64,000 nt of DNA, taken from positions 17,971,730 through 18,035,729 of the forward strand of contig JARWIR010000001.1 in NCBI GenBank assembly GCA_029959085.1. Reading direction: 5' to 3'. This DNA is from Nemophila menziesii (Eukaryota > Streptophyta > Magnoliopsida > Boraginales > Hydrophyllaceae). Numbering within the stretch: the stretch's first letter is position 1; every line of letters starts with the position of its first letter. Below the pieces are notes generated by a model. It did not search any database. It worked only from the letters and a program-made list of their open reading frames with translations, and was not told the origin of the DNA. Positions 32,060 through 44,577 of the stretch are shown in pieces. The position numbers and the translations under genes are program-made.

Positions 32060-33682
32060 CGAAAGGTTGGATATCAATGATGCGAGGCAATAAGCCTCGA
32101 GAGTATGTTCTCTTTCTTCCTTACCATTTCTATAAATATGTTTATCTGCTAATTTTAATTTCTGTTTCGAGTCTTTTTCGAGTCTTGGGGACACGAATCA
32201 TTTTTGAGTTGGGGGTGTGGGGATTCGTTGTCTCTCATCTCCATTTTTCTGTTTTAGGTAGAAATTAAAATTTTCGATACATGGGAATTAGATGTAGAGT
32301 GTGTTTAATAGCTTGAAAGCATAAGCTCAGTGAATTGATGATAGTAAGTAATATGTTTATGAGCTATTTTATTTGTATGCTTTGAGTATTTGCAGGAAAA
32401 CACACGTTGATAGTAAAGAAAAGATTAGTAAGCAATGCGATAGAAAGTATGTTCGATCTCAGGGAACCTTGAGAAGTGTGTAGGCCGTGAGATCCAAGCT
32501 AGTTGACAAACCATTTGATGAAAGTGCTAAAGGTAAGAAAATAACGAAATTACATAGTGTAGAAAGTGATTAAGGCGGTTCTTTCATGTTTGAAGCCCTT
32601 GAAGCCTTTTTATACCTTCTCACCTTGTGATTTTTTATTTTATATGATATATCCTTCTCAGCCCCTTCTAGCCTTTCTAAAGCTTTTTATTGAAACATGT
32701 TATAAGCCATATCCCTTTAGATTATAGGACTTTTCCATATGACCCGCACTCGAATCGCGATGCATAGACAGTTGTTTTAGAGCTCGAGTTTGGGGTGGTG
32801 GGTCCACCATTATGGGAATTGTTATTGGGTTGGGATTTTTGAGCTTATTAATTATGCTTTGTGCTTATATTGATGATGATTCACAGATTTTTATTGTAAC
32901 CCTTGGCCGGGGTAATAGTGAATGAAAAAGAAGCTACGAGCTAAATTTGCCAACAAGGGCATTAAAAGAAAAAAAAATATATATATGAGAAAATTAGCGT
33001 GATATCTCAACATTAAAAGAGAGTCATAACTTGATAAATTGATTTGAAAAGAAAAGAAAATATATATATTCGGACCGGCAAAATGGAATTTTTATGTGAA
33101 CATCTTATGCTTTAATTGGGTTACTGGGGATGCTAAATTGTGCATCAAGGAATCCATTGGGTTGAGTGAGAAACGTTTTATGAGAGTAACTCAATCTCTA
33201 GGGCGATTCGTTGATGGCTAGTGAGGAGAGAGACAAAAGCTCACTCCAAATTATCCAAATATACTATCATACCGTCCCTAAGCCTAAATTACAACCTTAA
33301 AGACCTTTGATTCTTTGCTATGTAATTGAGAAGTGATTGAGCCATTAGAGAGTAGTTAAATGGATCTTTGAATACTAGTGAAAGTCAATGGACAATCTAT
33401 AGCTTTCTTGGGGAACTGAGTAAAGTCCCAATCCTTCTTACATTGCGAAACTAATCTGATCTTGAATTCAAGCCGTGTTGACTGTGGATATGAGAAGTGT
33501 ACAGGTATGTAGTTTATAAATATTATTGCATGGAATTTTCTGAGTTGTTGCCTTAGGTTTATTCTATATATTCTGCTATGTTCTTCCCATTGTGTTAAGA
33601 ATTTTCAAAGTGTGTATTTATAGACTTCCCTTTGTTTTTATCTTTATTGTATCGGGACGATACAACTTTGAGTTTGGGGTCT
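32060..33682 (+). other. Long non-coding 3' region of element A
   Basis: About 1.6 kb without a gene. It begins with GAGTTGGGGGTGTGGGG (near 32204), a purine-rich tract also found in B, C and D. Just before the 3' LTR lies the stem-loop TGTATCGGGACGATACA (about 33648-33664), then the short G-rich tract that abuts the LTR and is the likely polypurine primer. Confidence 0.75.
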
Positions 33683-35220
33683 TGATGTCTCATCATTTGT
33701 GATAGATTTATATTAGGATGAGACATCATTTTTAGTGATTTAGAAGTCATAAATGTTGATTTTCTTGAGAAAGAGTGCACTTTCCTATTTTGAGTCTTGA
33801 TTTAGTAAAATAATATTTTTAGAGCATATTGGATTTAATTGTTTATTTAGTGTGAAACTTTAAAGATAATTATGGAGATTAATTAGAGTCCAAGTCAAAG
33901 GCTACAACTTATGGAAAGAGATTTGCATGGTAATTGGAGATAAGGAAACAAAAGCTAAAAAAAGATGGAAAAGGAAAAGCTGCCTAAATCTGAGATTCTG
34001 CAGCACACGCCTAAAGAAGTGGCGATTACTCCTACAAGGAAGCCGATTTTGGTAATTTCCTTTCATAGGGACGTAGATAATTCTGTGAGAATTCTTTTGG
34101 TATATTATGGAGCAAAAATCGACCAATAACGAAGAAGATATGCTCAAAACGGTCCAGCAGTGTTTATCTTTATTTCCATACGAATTTGAGTTGGGCTAGG
34201 AATCCAATACTTTATCTCTTCCTCAAGAAAACGAATTAGGTCTTCTAAACACCTATAAATACACCCTTATATCACTTGTAAATCATCCTTGCCTCATAGT
34301 AATTAGTTCTTAAGGTCTTATCCTTCCAGTTTATTGTAGAGAGCAAGATGATGTCTTTTGTAATTTCTTTTAGTTTATTTCCATCAGGTATGAACTAAAC
34401 TCCCCATAGCTTGGGTTTTGCATAATGTATAATCTATGAATTCTAATTCTTCTATCTAAGTTTTCTTTGGGAATTATATGTTTTAATTTGATATTAGCTA
34501 CTTACCTTTATATTTGTGTATGTGTTTTGATTTAATGATTGTTTTCCTTGCGGTGCGCAACGTTTAGGATTACCTTAATAGTAGTTAGATGATCACCTTA
34601 GCTGGGTGTCTAATTATTGAAACACCACATAACGTCTAGTGTCGATATTAGTTCTGACAAAACATGATTCTAACTAGATAGTCATTAGGGTTTGCTTTAA
34701 TCACCATATCACCAATTGATTGAAGTGTTTGCTTAGGGCCTTGGTAGCGCTTGATAACCCTATTTGAAACCACGTCTTGGTTGTGCCGTAGTCCCCTTAG
34801 TCGCTCTCAAGGTCTAAGGTATGGGAATTTAGAATCCTGACTAAGTATACAAGAGCTAATATTCTCCCTTATAAACTAGATCTAATAGATAGAATTAGAA
34901 GGATTAGTGCATACTAGCAAAACCTAAGCTATATCTCTCATCTCATATTATTAGTATTTTATTTTATTGTCTTTATTTTCTAGTTTAATTAATTAATTTC
35001 GAAATTCATATCTTTTATTATCTGTCTTTAATTATTTACTTTTACTCGTTATTTCTCCTCACACGATTAACACACTTAAGTCCCTGAGAACGAACTCAAC
35101 TTATCAACTAAAACTTGCATACGTCCTGTAATACTTGCAGTATTGTGCCTGTCTAGGGTGAGAGTGCGTAGTTTTCTAGACTTTATTTATCATATTTTTA
35201 TCACACCCTAGGCGACACCA
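33683..35220 (+). repeat. 3' LTR of element A
   Basis: 1538 bp, uninterrupted. TGATGTCTC at the start pairs with GAGACATCA (33720-33728) to form a terminal hairpin. TATAAATA at 34254-34261 is the likely promoter TATA. Ends at GGCGACACCA, followed by CTATG. Confidence 0.95.
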
Positions 35221-35225
35221 CTATG

Positions 35226-36439
35226 TTTTATGGGTAATTTATTTTAATAGTCTTACGAGAGGTTGGGATTCATTAAGAAGGCCTTGAGTAAATGATCCAA
35301 TTCAGTGCTAACTAGAAGAGCTTATAAGACATTAATACCCCCACTTTTTTATGTTCTCTTTAATGTATCATGTAACATATTTCGAATCAACCGTATATGT
35401 GAAACCCAAATATCAAATTGTTGACACTCTCTCTCTACATTTAATAGAGCAAAACATGTTCAAGGTTGTACGTTTCTCAAGCTTCTAAGGAAAGATCAAA
35501 ATATATTTGGCTGCATTTTTATGGAGAATCTCTTTGAATTCAAAGAAGAGTGCTTGGGATAAGAAGGGTTTATTTTAGAGAAGTGGGTTGGCGTTTGGAG
35601 CAATTTTACGGCAAAAACTACGTCTGCAAGGTAAAATTATGGGCATCTTGTTGTAATTATCTATGATTGTATAGGTAATATATTTCTAAACAAACCCAAA
35701 TCGGTAAATATAATTATTTATTCTTTTACTTTATATATGTATCGTGTGTTGTGCATGTGTTTGTGTATATATATGTATTAGATAATTTTTAGGTGGGGTT
35801 TTAAAAATTCATGTATGCATTTAAGGATTTCTATGAAAGAAGAATATTTTGTAATTTTTTTAATGTTTGTATACAGTATTTGATTGTAATGGTGTGCATA
35901 TATATTTAGGTTGTTTTGTTGGGTTTATGATGTTTTATCTGTTGTTGAGGTAGGTGTGTGATGGGGGTTAATAATGCTAGGGCCTATGTGTGATGGGTTT
36001 ATTTAATATGGGTTGGCATGTACCGACTAACTTTTATATTGACAAGGGGCATGGGTGAATGGTTTAGGAAATACAACAAGTTATGTATTTGTAATAATTC
36101 AAATGTTGGTGTATACCCAGTTATAATTAGCAGGATTGTAGTATTAATTGAGCACTAAGTATGATTGGATTGAAACTGCAAGAGACAAGTGAAAAGGAGT
36201 GTTAGGTGATCGTGTCTGGTGTAAGTTATTTCTCGAGTTCGGTAAGTAAATTATGTATTGGTATTGGTTGTGCATGTATGTGTGTATATGATATTTCTAT
36301 GGTTAATCTTGTAATATATGATGTTGTCCAGATAGGTTTATGAAATTTTATGTCCTATGTGTGATACGTGTATGTGATATGGCTTGGCATATCAAATATG
36401 TGTTATGCGATAGGTATGTAGTATGTTGTAATATATGAG
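35226..36439. other. Intergenic DNA, nothing recognised
   Basis: AT-rich DNA that was contiguous with 23584 before element A inserted. No gene or known element is visible. Confidence 0.6.
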
Positions 36440-38345
36440 ACTATTAGGGGTGGGTGAAACCAAAGATAATGTCATGCGGGTTGAATAGGAACATAAAAAA
36501 TAAAAAATCTAACACAAAGTTGATCATTTTATCTTACCTAAAAATCCAACCTTTGAGGACTTTAGATAGAGTGGCCAAAAACAACTCTTATAAATAGGTT
36601 ATAAGAGTATAGATACTCAATCAAACTCTATGTGTATTTATTCTATTATGAACACATTCCAAAGATCAAATGAAATAATTTAACAAGCACTAAGCATGAA
36701 ATATTCTATGCATAAAGATATATGCAATATAGTGACAATAGATCAAACAAATGGCATGCAGAAATAGTAAAGAGTTAAGAGAAGAAGACAAACAGAAGAT
36801 GTATAGTGTTTAGATCTCGTAGCCTACATCCACTACCTAAGGTATAAGCACCCTTAGTGTTTCAAACTTATCCACTAGAACTTCTTGTGTCTCTTAAAGG
36901 TGAGAGCATAACTTCAAACCTATTTGAAATTTACTTCTAAGTACCACACCAGTGTTACCTTCAACACTAGGAAAACAAGCGAATATTCTCCATTCACTAT
37001 ATCGTGAAGCCTTCTCTTGTGTATCACCACACAAGGACTAGTAGACAATCTCTACCCACATTCTACCACTTTACACTCCATGAAGTATTCAAGCTTTGTG
37101 TCTTTACCGTACAAGCTCTAACTCACCCTTATCTAAGTTATGGAAGAACACCATCTTCACTAGACCAAGCTCAAAAACCCTAATATTTATGATTAAACCT
37201 AATCTAACTAGCCTAGCCTCTAAACTCCTAAATTATTTTTATAAAAGTGTATTTGAATAGTGTATACAAAGAAATATGTATGGATATACACATGATATTG
37301 CTTTAGTTCTCTCTTGAAACATTGCTTTGAGAAACCTTGAATTTTGTATCGTGAAGAGCCACTTAACAGAGTCACGTAATGCCTCTATTTATAGGAAAAT
37401 ATACTCCAATATCTTTGTCCACGTGTCATCCTCTATTTGGTTGATTTTTTTAACGTGTGAATGTTCGTGTCTTCAAGCCAAATTCCTAGTGATGTGGCTC
37501 AAGAAGATACATGACAAATAATACACTAACTTGTTTGTGTCCTTTATAGTCGTTACCCATAACCTTCTGGTTAACCATCTTCAAAATGTGTCGTCCATAC
37601 ACTTGGAGTCGAGTCTTCAAATATGAAGATAAAGTGCATCAGATGTTCGACATTTCTTACTCTAGTTGTCCGGTCTTCATCTTTTCAGCTCCAATTTCCA
37701 ATAGGTTTACGCATTCTGCACATAGTCTTGTTTCAGAGGTATGGTCTTAAGTTTTACTCAACTATAATATCCAATTAGTTTAGGCATTTTTCCTAGTCTA
37801 GCTTTGAAGGTATGGTATTAACCTATTCTTATACCAATCTCCAATACCTTTAGTCATTCTTCCTAGACTTGGTTTCCCGAGGTCCTGTATTCTCATACTT
37901 TTTTATTTCATATGGCGACTTTAGGCATTCCGCCTTTAGCTTTTCATAGGTTCAGTGCATTGTTTAAGCTTCTTCTATCTCTTTCAATCTCTTCTTATAC
38001 TTCTTCATAATACAATCATAGTACTCTTAGCTCCAATCATCATCTTCAAAGTATCAATTCTTCATCTCCAAAACTTTCATCATGTAGCTTCTAAGCACTC
38101 ATCTTCTTCTCTTTGACACGTATTTTCCTTCTCTTTGGCTCTCATCTTCTATGAAATTCTTCAATATTTCTTATCATCTTCATACTTCCTTGAACATGTA
38201 AGTTTAATTACTAATCCCAAATTCATAATAAGATCAGGTATGTTCAAGATGTATTGTTTTGTTATCACTTATAAATCAAAATATAGTCTTAAGGCTAATA
38301 ATCTTCCTCATTTTGATTATGACGAGACAATGCATGTATTACTCT
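36440..38345 (-). repeat. Diverged Copia-type LTR remnant
   Basis: Segments such as 'cctacatccactacctaagg' (near 36824) match the Copia LTR at 4528 and 9306 in order and orientation. The right end, TCTTCCTCATTTTGATTATGACGAG (about 38298-38322), is a decayed polypurine junction like the one at 5553. The opposite end is vague. It is much older than the intact Copia element. No coding region remains. Confidence 0.55.
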
Positions 38346-38368
38346 AGAAATAGTTCAATCAATAAGAC

Positions 38369-39763
38369 TAGTGTCGGATAGGGTATGATAAAATAACAAT
38401 AAAATAAGATGCAAGTAACACCCTAACCTAAACACGGTACTCACTGCAAGTATCATAGGTCGTACGCAAGTTTTAATGATAAGTAACAAATTCGTTCTCA
38501 AGGACTTAATGTGTTATACAAATGGATTAACAGAAAAGCGTAGTAATAAACAGTTCAATGAACTTAAAGACAAGAAAGTAAATATGAATGATTTACTGAG
38601 GAAATAATGATTAATTAAACTAAAGACAAAACAGTAAATAAAGGATGAGAGAATAAGATGAGATAGTATAACTCAGGTTTTGCTAGTATCACTACCCCTT
38701 CTATTTTTCCTACTAGTTAATAAGGGTGATTAAAGCTCTTAGATAAGTATCCAGGATTCTATATTCATCCTAACCTCCTTCTGGTGGACTTAGGTGGCGA
38801 CCTAACAATTACCAAGGGACTTGGGTAAGGGGACCCTACACAATGATTGGTGGTTAAATCTCAAACCCTAATGACTATCTAGTTAGGTAAGCCCTTCTAG
38901 ATCACTACCGCACACTAGACGCTTATGTGATGTTTCAATAATTAGAAACCCCTTGTGGGTGACCCATCTAACTACTATTAAGACAATCCTAACGTGATCA
39001 AGATAAAGACAAGCAATAAGTCAAAGCACATAAAACAAATATATGCTTAAGAAGCTAGAATCAATTTAAAAAGGTTTTCCCAAACAAACTTTCTTCTCTT
39101 GAATGACTTCTATGATGAATAATACTAAGGACTAGTTAAGGAGAGGCAAGGACATGTTTACAATGATAAGAGGGTGTATTTATAGGTGTTAGGAAGACCC
39201 TAGGTTGAAATTGGTGAGTAAAAGGTAAGTACGTTGAGTAGAAATCTAAATCAAATTCATTTCTTAAAATATAGGAGAGATGATAACATTGTTGTCTTGT
39301 TTTGGTCGTATCTTCTTCCTTATTGGTCCGATATTCGCCTACTTTATATTGAAACGACCACAGAGTAAAGATCTACGTTTCCTCTTTTGATTGATCATCC
39401 AAATTCCCAGCCGATTTGAAGTTATATTCACTTTAGTGAACATAGCTGTAGAATTTCAAATTTACTTGCCAACTTTTCTTTTCCTATTTTTTCTTTACTT
39501 CCTTTTATCACTTAATTCCTTCCATATTTTCTTTCCTTATCTCTTTAGAATTGATTTGGCATCTAATTATATTCCATATATCTTTAAAGCTTCACATTAA
39601 CACACAAATTAAACCAAATATGCTCTAAAAATAATAAATCATCAAATTAAGAAAAGAATTAACAAATCATCAAATAACGAATAAAAATATATAATTAATT
39701 AATCATAAATACCTAAAATGATGTCTCCAACCTAGATTATTATATCACAAATAGGAGACATCA
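38369..39763 (-). repeat. 3' LTR of element C, diverged
   Basis: About 1.4 kb, related to the LTRs of A and B but with many differences. The outer end reads TAGTGTCGG instead of TGGTGTCGC, a decayed terminus. The inner end keeps the GAGACATCA hairpin motif and is followed by the purine tract. Confidence 0.8.
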
Positions 39764-41368
39764 AGACCCCTAACTCAAAGTTGTATCATCCCGATACAAT
39801 TTAAGAACAAAGGGAAGTCTCTAAATACACACCTAAGTCAATTAAGCACAGTGGAAAGAAGATTGCAGAATATATAAAATAAACTCAAAGAAACTACTCA
39901 GAAAATTTTATGTAATAATATTTACAAACTAGATTACCTGTACACTTGTCATATCCACGATCAACACGGCTCAAATTCAAGATCAGATTAGCTTTGCAAT
40001 GCATGAAGGAGAGGTTCTTCACTTAGCTTACCAAGGAGGCTATAGATTTTTCATCGAACTCTACTAGTATCCAAAGATCCACCTAACTACTCTCTAACGA
40101 CTCAATCACTTATAGATTACATAGCAAAGCATCATAAGGTCTTTAGGGTTGTAATGTTGGCTTAGGGACGGTATGATAAGTATATATTGATAATATAGAG
40201 TGAGCTTTTGGCTCTATACTAACTAGCCATCAACGAATCGCCCTAGAGCTTGAGTTACCCTCATAAAACGTTCTCACTCAACCCAATGAATTGATGCACT
40301 AATTAGCACCCCAATAAAGCATTTAGATGATCACATAAAAATTCCACTATGCCGGTTTAAATTTATTCAATCTTTTCATATCAATTTTTTTCTTTTGTAT
40401 AGCTATTATTCTCTTTTTTGATGTGAGATATCATGTTACTTTCTTCATATTTTTTCCTTTTCTTTTCATAACTTTTCTCATTTACTTTTACCCCGACAAA
40501 GGGTTACAATAATAAAACAGTGAATCATCATCAAAATATAGAGCACAGTTACATAAGCTCAAAAATCCCAACTCAATAATATTTCCTATAATGGTGGACC
40601 CACCACCCCAAACTCAAGTTCTAAAACAATTGTTTATGCATCGCGATTCGAGTGCGGGTCATATGGAGAAGTCTTAAAATTTAAAGGGATATGGCTTATA
40701 ATGTGGCTAAATAAAAAGGCTTTAGAAAGGCTAGAAGAGGTTGATAAGGATATAAATATAATGATTGGACAACAAGTTAAAAGGCAACAAGGGGCTTATC
40801 AAAGAACCGTCTTAATCACTTTAGAAACTATGCAATTTCGTCATTCTCTTACCTTTAGCACGTTCATCAAATGGGTTTATCAACTAGCTTGGATCTCACG
40901 GCCTACACACCCCTCAAGGCGCCCTAAGATCAAACATACTTCTGCCGCATTGCTTACTAATCTTTTCTTTACTATCGATGTGTGTTTCCTGTAAGTACTC
41001 AAATCATACAAAATAAAACAGCTCATAAACATATTACTTTCTATCATTAACTTATTAATCTTATGCTTTTAATCTATTAAACACACTTTACATCTAAATC
41101 CCATGCATCAAAAAAATTTAATTTCTTCCAAAAACGGTAAAATCACAGAAAAATGGAGATGAGAGACAACGAATCCCCACACCCCCAACTAAAATATGAG
41201 ACGTGTCCCCACGACTCAAAAAATATTATAAAAATAAATACAAAACAAGCACTTAAAGCATATACATAAATGGTAAGGAAGAAAGAGAACATAATCTCGA
41301 GGCTATTGCCTCGCTTTATCGACATCCAAGATAAGAATTACTAGATCTTTCGCTAAATCGCGCTTTAA
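39764..41368 (-). other. Non-coding 3' region of element C
   Basis: Counterpart of 32060-33682, including the stem-loop TGTATCATCCCGATACA near 39781, here with one mismatched base. No gene. Confidence 0.7.
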
Positions 41369-42535
41369 TTACTCAAGGAGTGTCATGATGTGCACCTGAT
41401 TAGCTTTGATTAGTGCCTCATCTTCGGCCAATAAAGTTTGAGCTACTTAAACTTTATTTAATCGCTCCTCTACCTTTCCTCGATCCTCTTCTTTTGATTT
41501 ATCTTGTAGAGGTTTCGTAACTCCTGCTCCTCTCAAAGTTGTCTTGATCCAAGTATTGTCGACATTATTACTCATCTTATACATTAGTTTCTCTTCTTCA
41601 CTCGGAATCACATTCGCTTTTCGTACAAGGCACGTGATCATAGTAGGATATTTCACATTAAATAACGTAAGGGGAGAGACCAAAAATCGCTTCACCTCCT
41701 AAAAGATCAACTGTTCCGTATCTACTTCTTCCCCTCTTAAAATACAATTCAAGAATATGGCGTTCCTCTTAGTTACATCCGAAGTTCGCGTGTTTCCAAA
41801 GGCGTTTGGTGTAAGAAAATTGTGCCAAACTTTAGTATCCGCTTGAAGATATTTGTAAGGCCAAGGTGCCTTTAATTCTCCCTTATGTGATTGCACTTTC
41901 TCTTCATCTAAAACATGCTCAAAAAGTTGATTTCAAACGAAAGTCTTGATATTTTCCAACGATTCTCTAAACTTGCATGGTCCGACCAATTACTTGAACT
42001 AGAAGTGGTTTCTAATCTCTTCAACTGTAAAGGGAACTAATTTTCCTCTAACTGGAACACGACCTTCACTATCTCGGCTAAAGAGGCCTAAATTAAACTC
42101 GGTAACTAACCCTATACTAATATTTGAACTTCTTATCATGAATGTAGACCAACCCAATCTATCTCCCATCTTTAAGAATCTCTTGTAATAACCTTCTCCA
42201 ACTTCTTTTTCAAAAACTCTTTCATGAGCAAATGGCAAGTCCGGTAAGTGTTTCTTTGCAAAATCTAATAAGGCCTTTGAAGCTTTATTTATCTAGGGCA
42301 GAGGAATCTCGATTTGTAGAGGTTGTGGTGTCTTCTCCTTGAAAGTTGTAATCTTTTTGCTTTTTGATTTCACCACAACTAGCTTTTCTCTACTCTCTTG
42401 ACCTGTTTTACCCTTTTTCTTCATACTATAACTTGAACCTTTCTCAATTGTCTTCTTCTCAATATAACCCAATACACTATTTTGATTCTTCGTCATCTCC
42501 CTAACAATAGATAATGTTTCAGTTCTTTTCGTCAT
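41369..42535 (-). pseudogene. ORF2 of element C, Transposase_32-like, broken
   Basis: Start ATG at 42535, stop near 41369. The G-W-S-x-F, L-V-T-E-F and V-R-G-K-x-V-P-F-T motifs of the domain lie at about 42000-42150. The Lys-rich N-terminus has diverged from A and B. Several stops and frameshifts interrupt it (frames end near 42293, 41999, 41699 and 41447). Confidence 0.7.
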
Positions 42536-42868
42536 CTTAATTGACCTCCAACTCAAAGTTTTGAACACTCTTGAAATTCGTAACCCTTGATTTTAGGTTT
42601 ACAAGTGTTATTTGGGTTAGGAAAGGTGTAAGGATGATGAATCTCTATGTGGGTAGGATGAACTCTTGCTTCGTTGGTATGGATCTAAGAATTTGTTGGA
42701 TAAGATTTGGAAATTTTGGGTTTTGATTCTTGGATTTTAGGTGTTTTGATATGATTTGGGTGTTTGAATCTTCTTTATAATGATGTGGGGAATGATTTTG
42801 ATGAGAATTTATGGTGATTGGGTAGTGTTTTGATGTATGGTGAATGTTTGTAAAAGCTTGAATGGAGG

Positions 42869-44452
42869 TGGTGGGTCCTTGTGTATTACAAAATAATGCG
42901 GATAAAGAAGAGGAACCACGAACTGCAAGTGTACAATTGTCCCAAGTAATGTATGTGATAAACAAGTTCATTCTTAGGGACGGATTGGTTGACTCTAATG
43001 TTATCTATTAGTGAAATAGTTGCAAAGAACGGAAAATAAATGATATGAAGTTTGTTTTTGGGTTTTTGACTAACAACTAAATTGTAAAAGTAATTTGAAT
43101 ACTAAATAAATTAAACTGAAATAAAAATAATGCAAGTAAAGGAGGTAGACGCAAGAGAAAAGTAGTACTTGAGTCACGCAATGGTTTCACCACAAATCAT
43201 CTTAATTAATGTTTTCTTTTAAGGGCTAAATTGTTATTTCTATGCTAGTCGGGATTCTAAAGTCTTCTTACCCCCGTCAGGGTGGACTAAGAAACTCTCC
43301 TACGGTATTCTAAACTCCGTCAGGATGGATAAAACTACTTTCAGACGATTTAAGAACTTACCGCTTTGGCTATTGGTTAGTCAAGCCTGTCAAGGTCATT
43401 GGCGAATACCAACGATAATTACCTAGTTATGTACCTAAACCCCCCGTCAAGGTGATCAATACGCCACTATATTGAATAGCCTAGATACTATTACTTATCC
43501 CTAGGTCGCGAATCTAAAGATAATAATTAAGCATAAAATAATTATCAACATAAAATAACTAATTCAATTTCAATTCTAAAATCCCAAATTAGAAAAACAT
43601 AAATTAATACGAATCGGGTTCACCCCATTATGCGATTCTCAAGTACAATGTAAATTTAACTCATGACAGAAAGAAAAACTAAATTAAAATAATAGGAATT
43701 CATTATCTCAAATTACAGAAATAAAAAGAAGAACCTAATTGGGGATTGGGTTTGGCTGTGAATTGGAGAATATGGAATTCTCCAACTCTTGGCTTCTCCT
43801 TCTCCTTGTTTCTGACTTCTCTCTGACTTCTGCCTTGTGAAAAGTAAGCGTATAATAAATTGTGTGTAAAATTAGAAGTCCAAAAGTCCTTTTATAAGCT
43901 GAATTTCAGACTTGGGCTATGACCTAAGTAATTAAATGAAATATTAAAAAGCCCAAGTCCATTATTTTAGTCCAAATTCCGTAACTGATGTACAACCTTC
44001 ACTAAAACGGTTGTAACTTGCTCATTTCAACTCAGAATTTACCCATTCAACTTGCCAAATCTTCGTAACTCAATAAGGAATCAAAGCTTGTCTCACTGGT
44101 CAAGGCTAATTCCGAACCTAGGTGGCTCAAAATCAGCAATCAACAACAGCCTTCCATATTTGCAGCTTCCTAAACAACTCTTCGGAATATTCTTTAGCGC
44201 CTTTCACTTCTTTACACGATCTATGACTTTAATTCTTGATTCCTCTCCTTGCTAGAATTTTCAAACCTACAAACTTTTCACTAAAAATAACTCATATTAC
44301 GCGCAAAAACTTAATAATTGAAAAATACTAAAATCCAAGGAGCGAAAATGAAATATAACAAATTAGCATTAAAAGTCTACTAAATAAGTCACATAATCAC
44401 CAAATTTGATGTCTCCTAAGGGCATAAATATAGAAAAAAACGGGAGACATCA
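42869..44452 (-). mobile_element. Family-2 solo LTR in element C (minus)
   Basis: Starts TGGTGGGTCC and ends GGGAGACATCA on the plus strand. The target duplication GGAGG is at 42864-42868 and 44453-44457. 1584 bp, somewhat shorter and more diverged than its sisters. Carries the four CACCCTGACGGGG-like motifs (reverse orientation, 43270-43450). Confidence 0.93.
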
Positions 44453-44577
44453 GGAGGTAGGGAAGCTTTGGGGAAGAAAGAGAGGCTTAAGGATTAAAAA
44501 TTCATGTATAACTAACCTTTTCATCTCATACCCTTTTATTCTTGGATACGGCAACGCCGTGCATCTGGTGCGGTATA

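Larger units (their letters stand above)
23590..35220 (+). mobile_element. Element A: non-autonomous Athila-like Ty3/Gypsy retrotransposon
   Basis: LTRs start TGATGTCTC and end GGCGACACCA. The target duplication CTATG flanks both sides (23585-23589, 35221-35225). Order: 5' LTR (broken by a solo LTR), tRNA-Asp primer site, gag, protease joined to an integrase C-terminal tail, GC-rich minisatellite, ORF2, long non-coding region, 3' LTR. There is no reverse transcriptase, RNase H or integrase core. The TACGGGAGACAACCCGCAA segment after the protease (about 29958-29976) resembles the conserved junction found after pol in Athila-type elements. All genes are broken, so the element is dead. Confidence 0.9.

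Noticed and set aside
40701..40994. 97-codon plus-strand gene
   Set aside because: Antisense to the non-coding 3' region of element C; the counterparts in A and B are not open.
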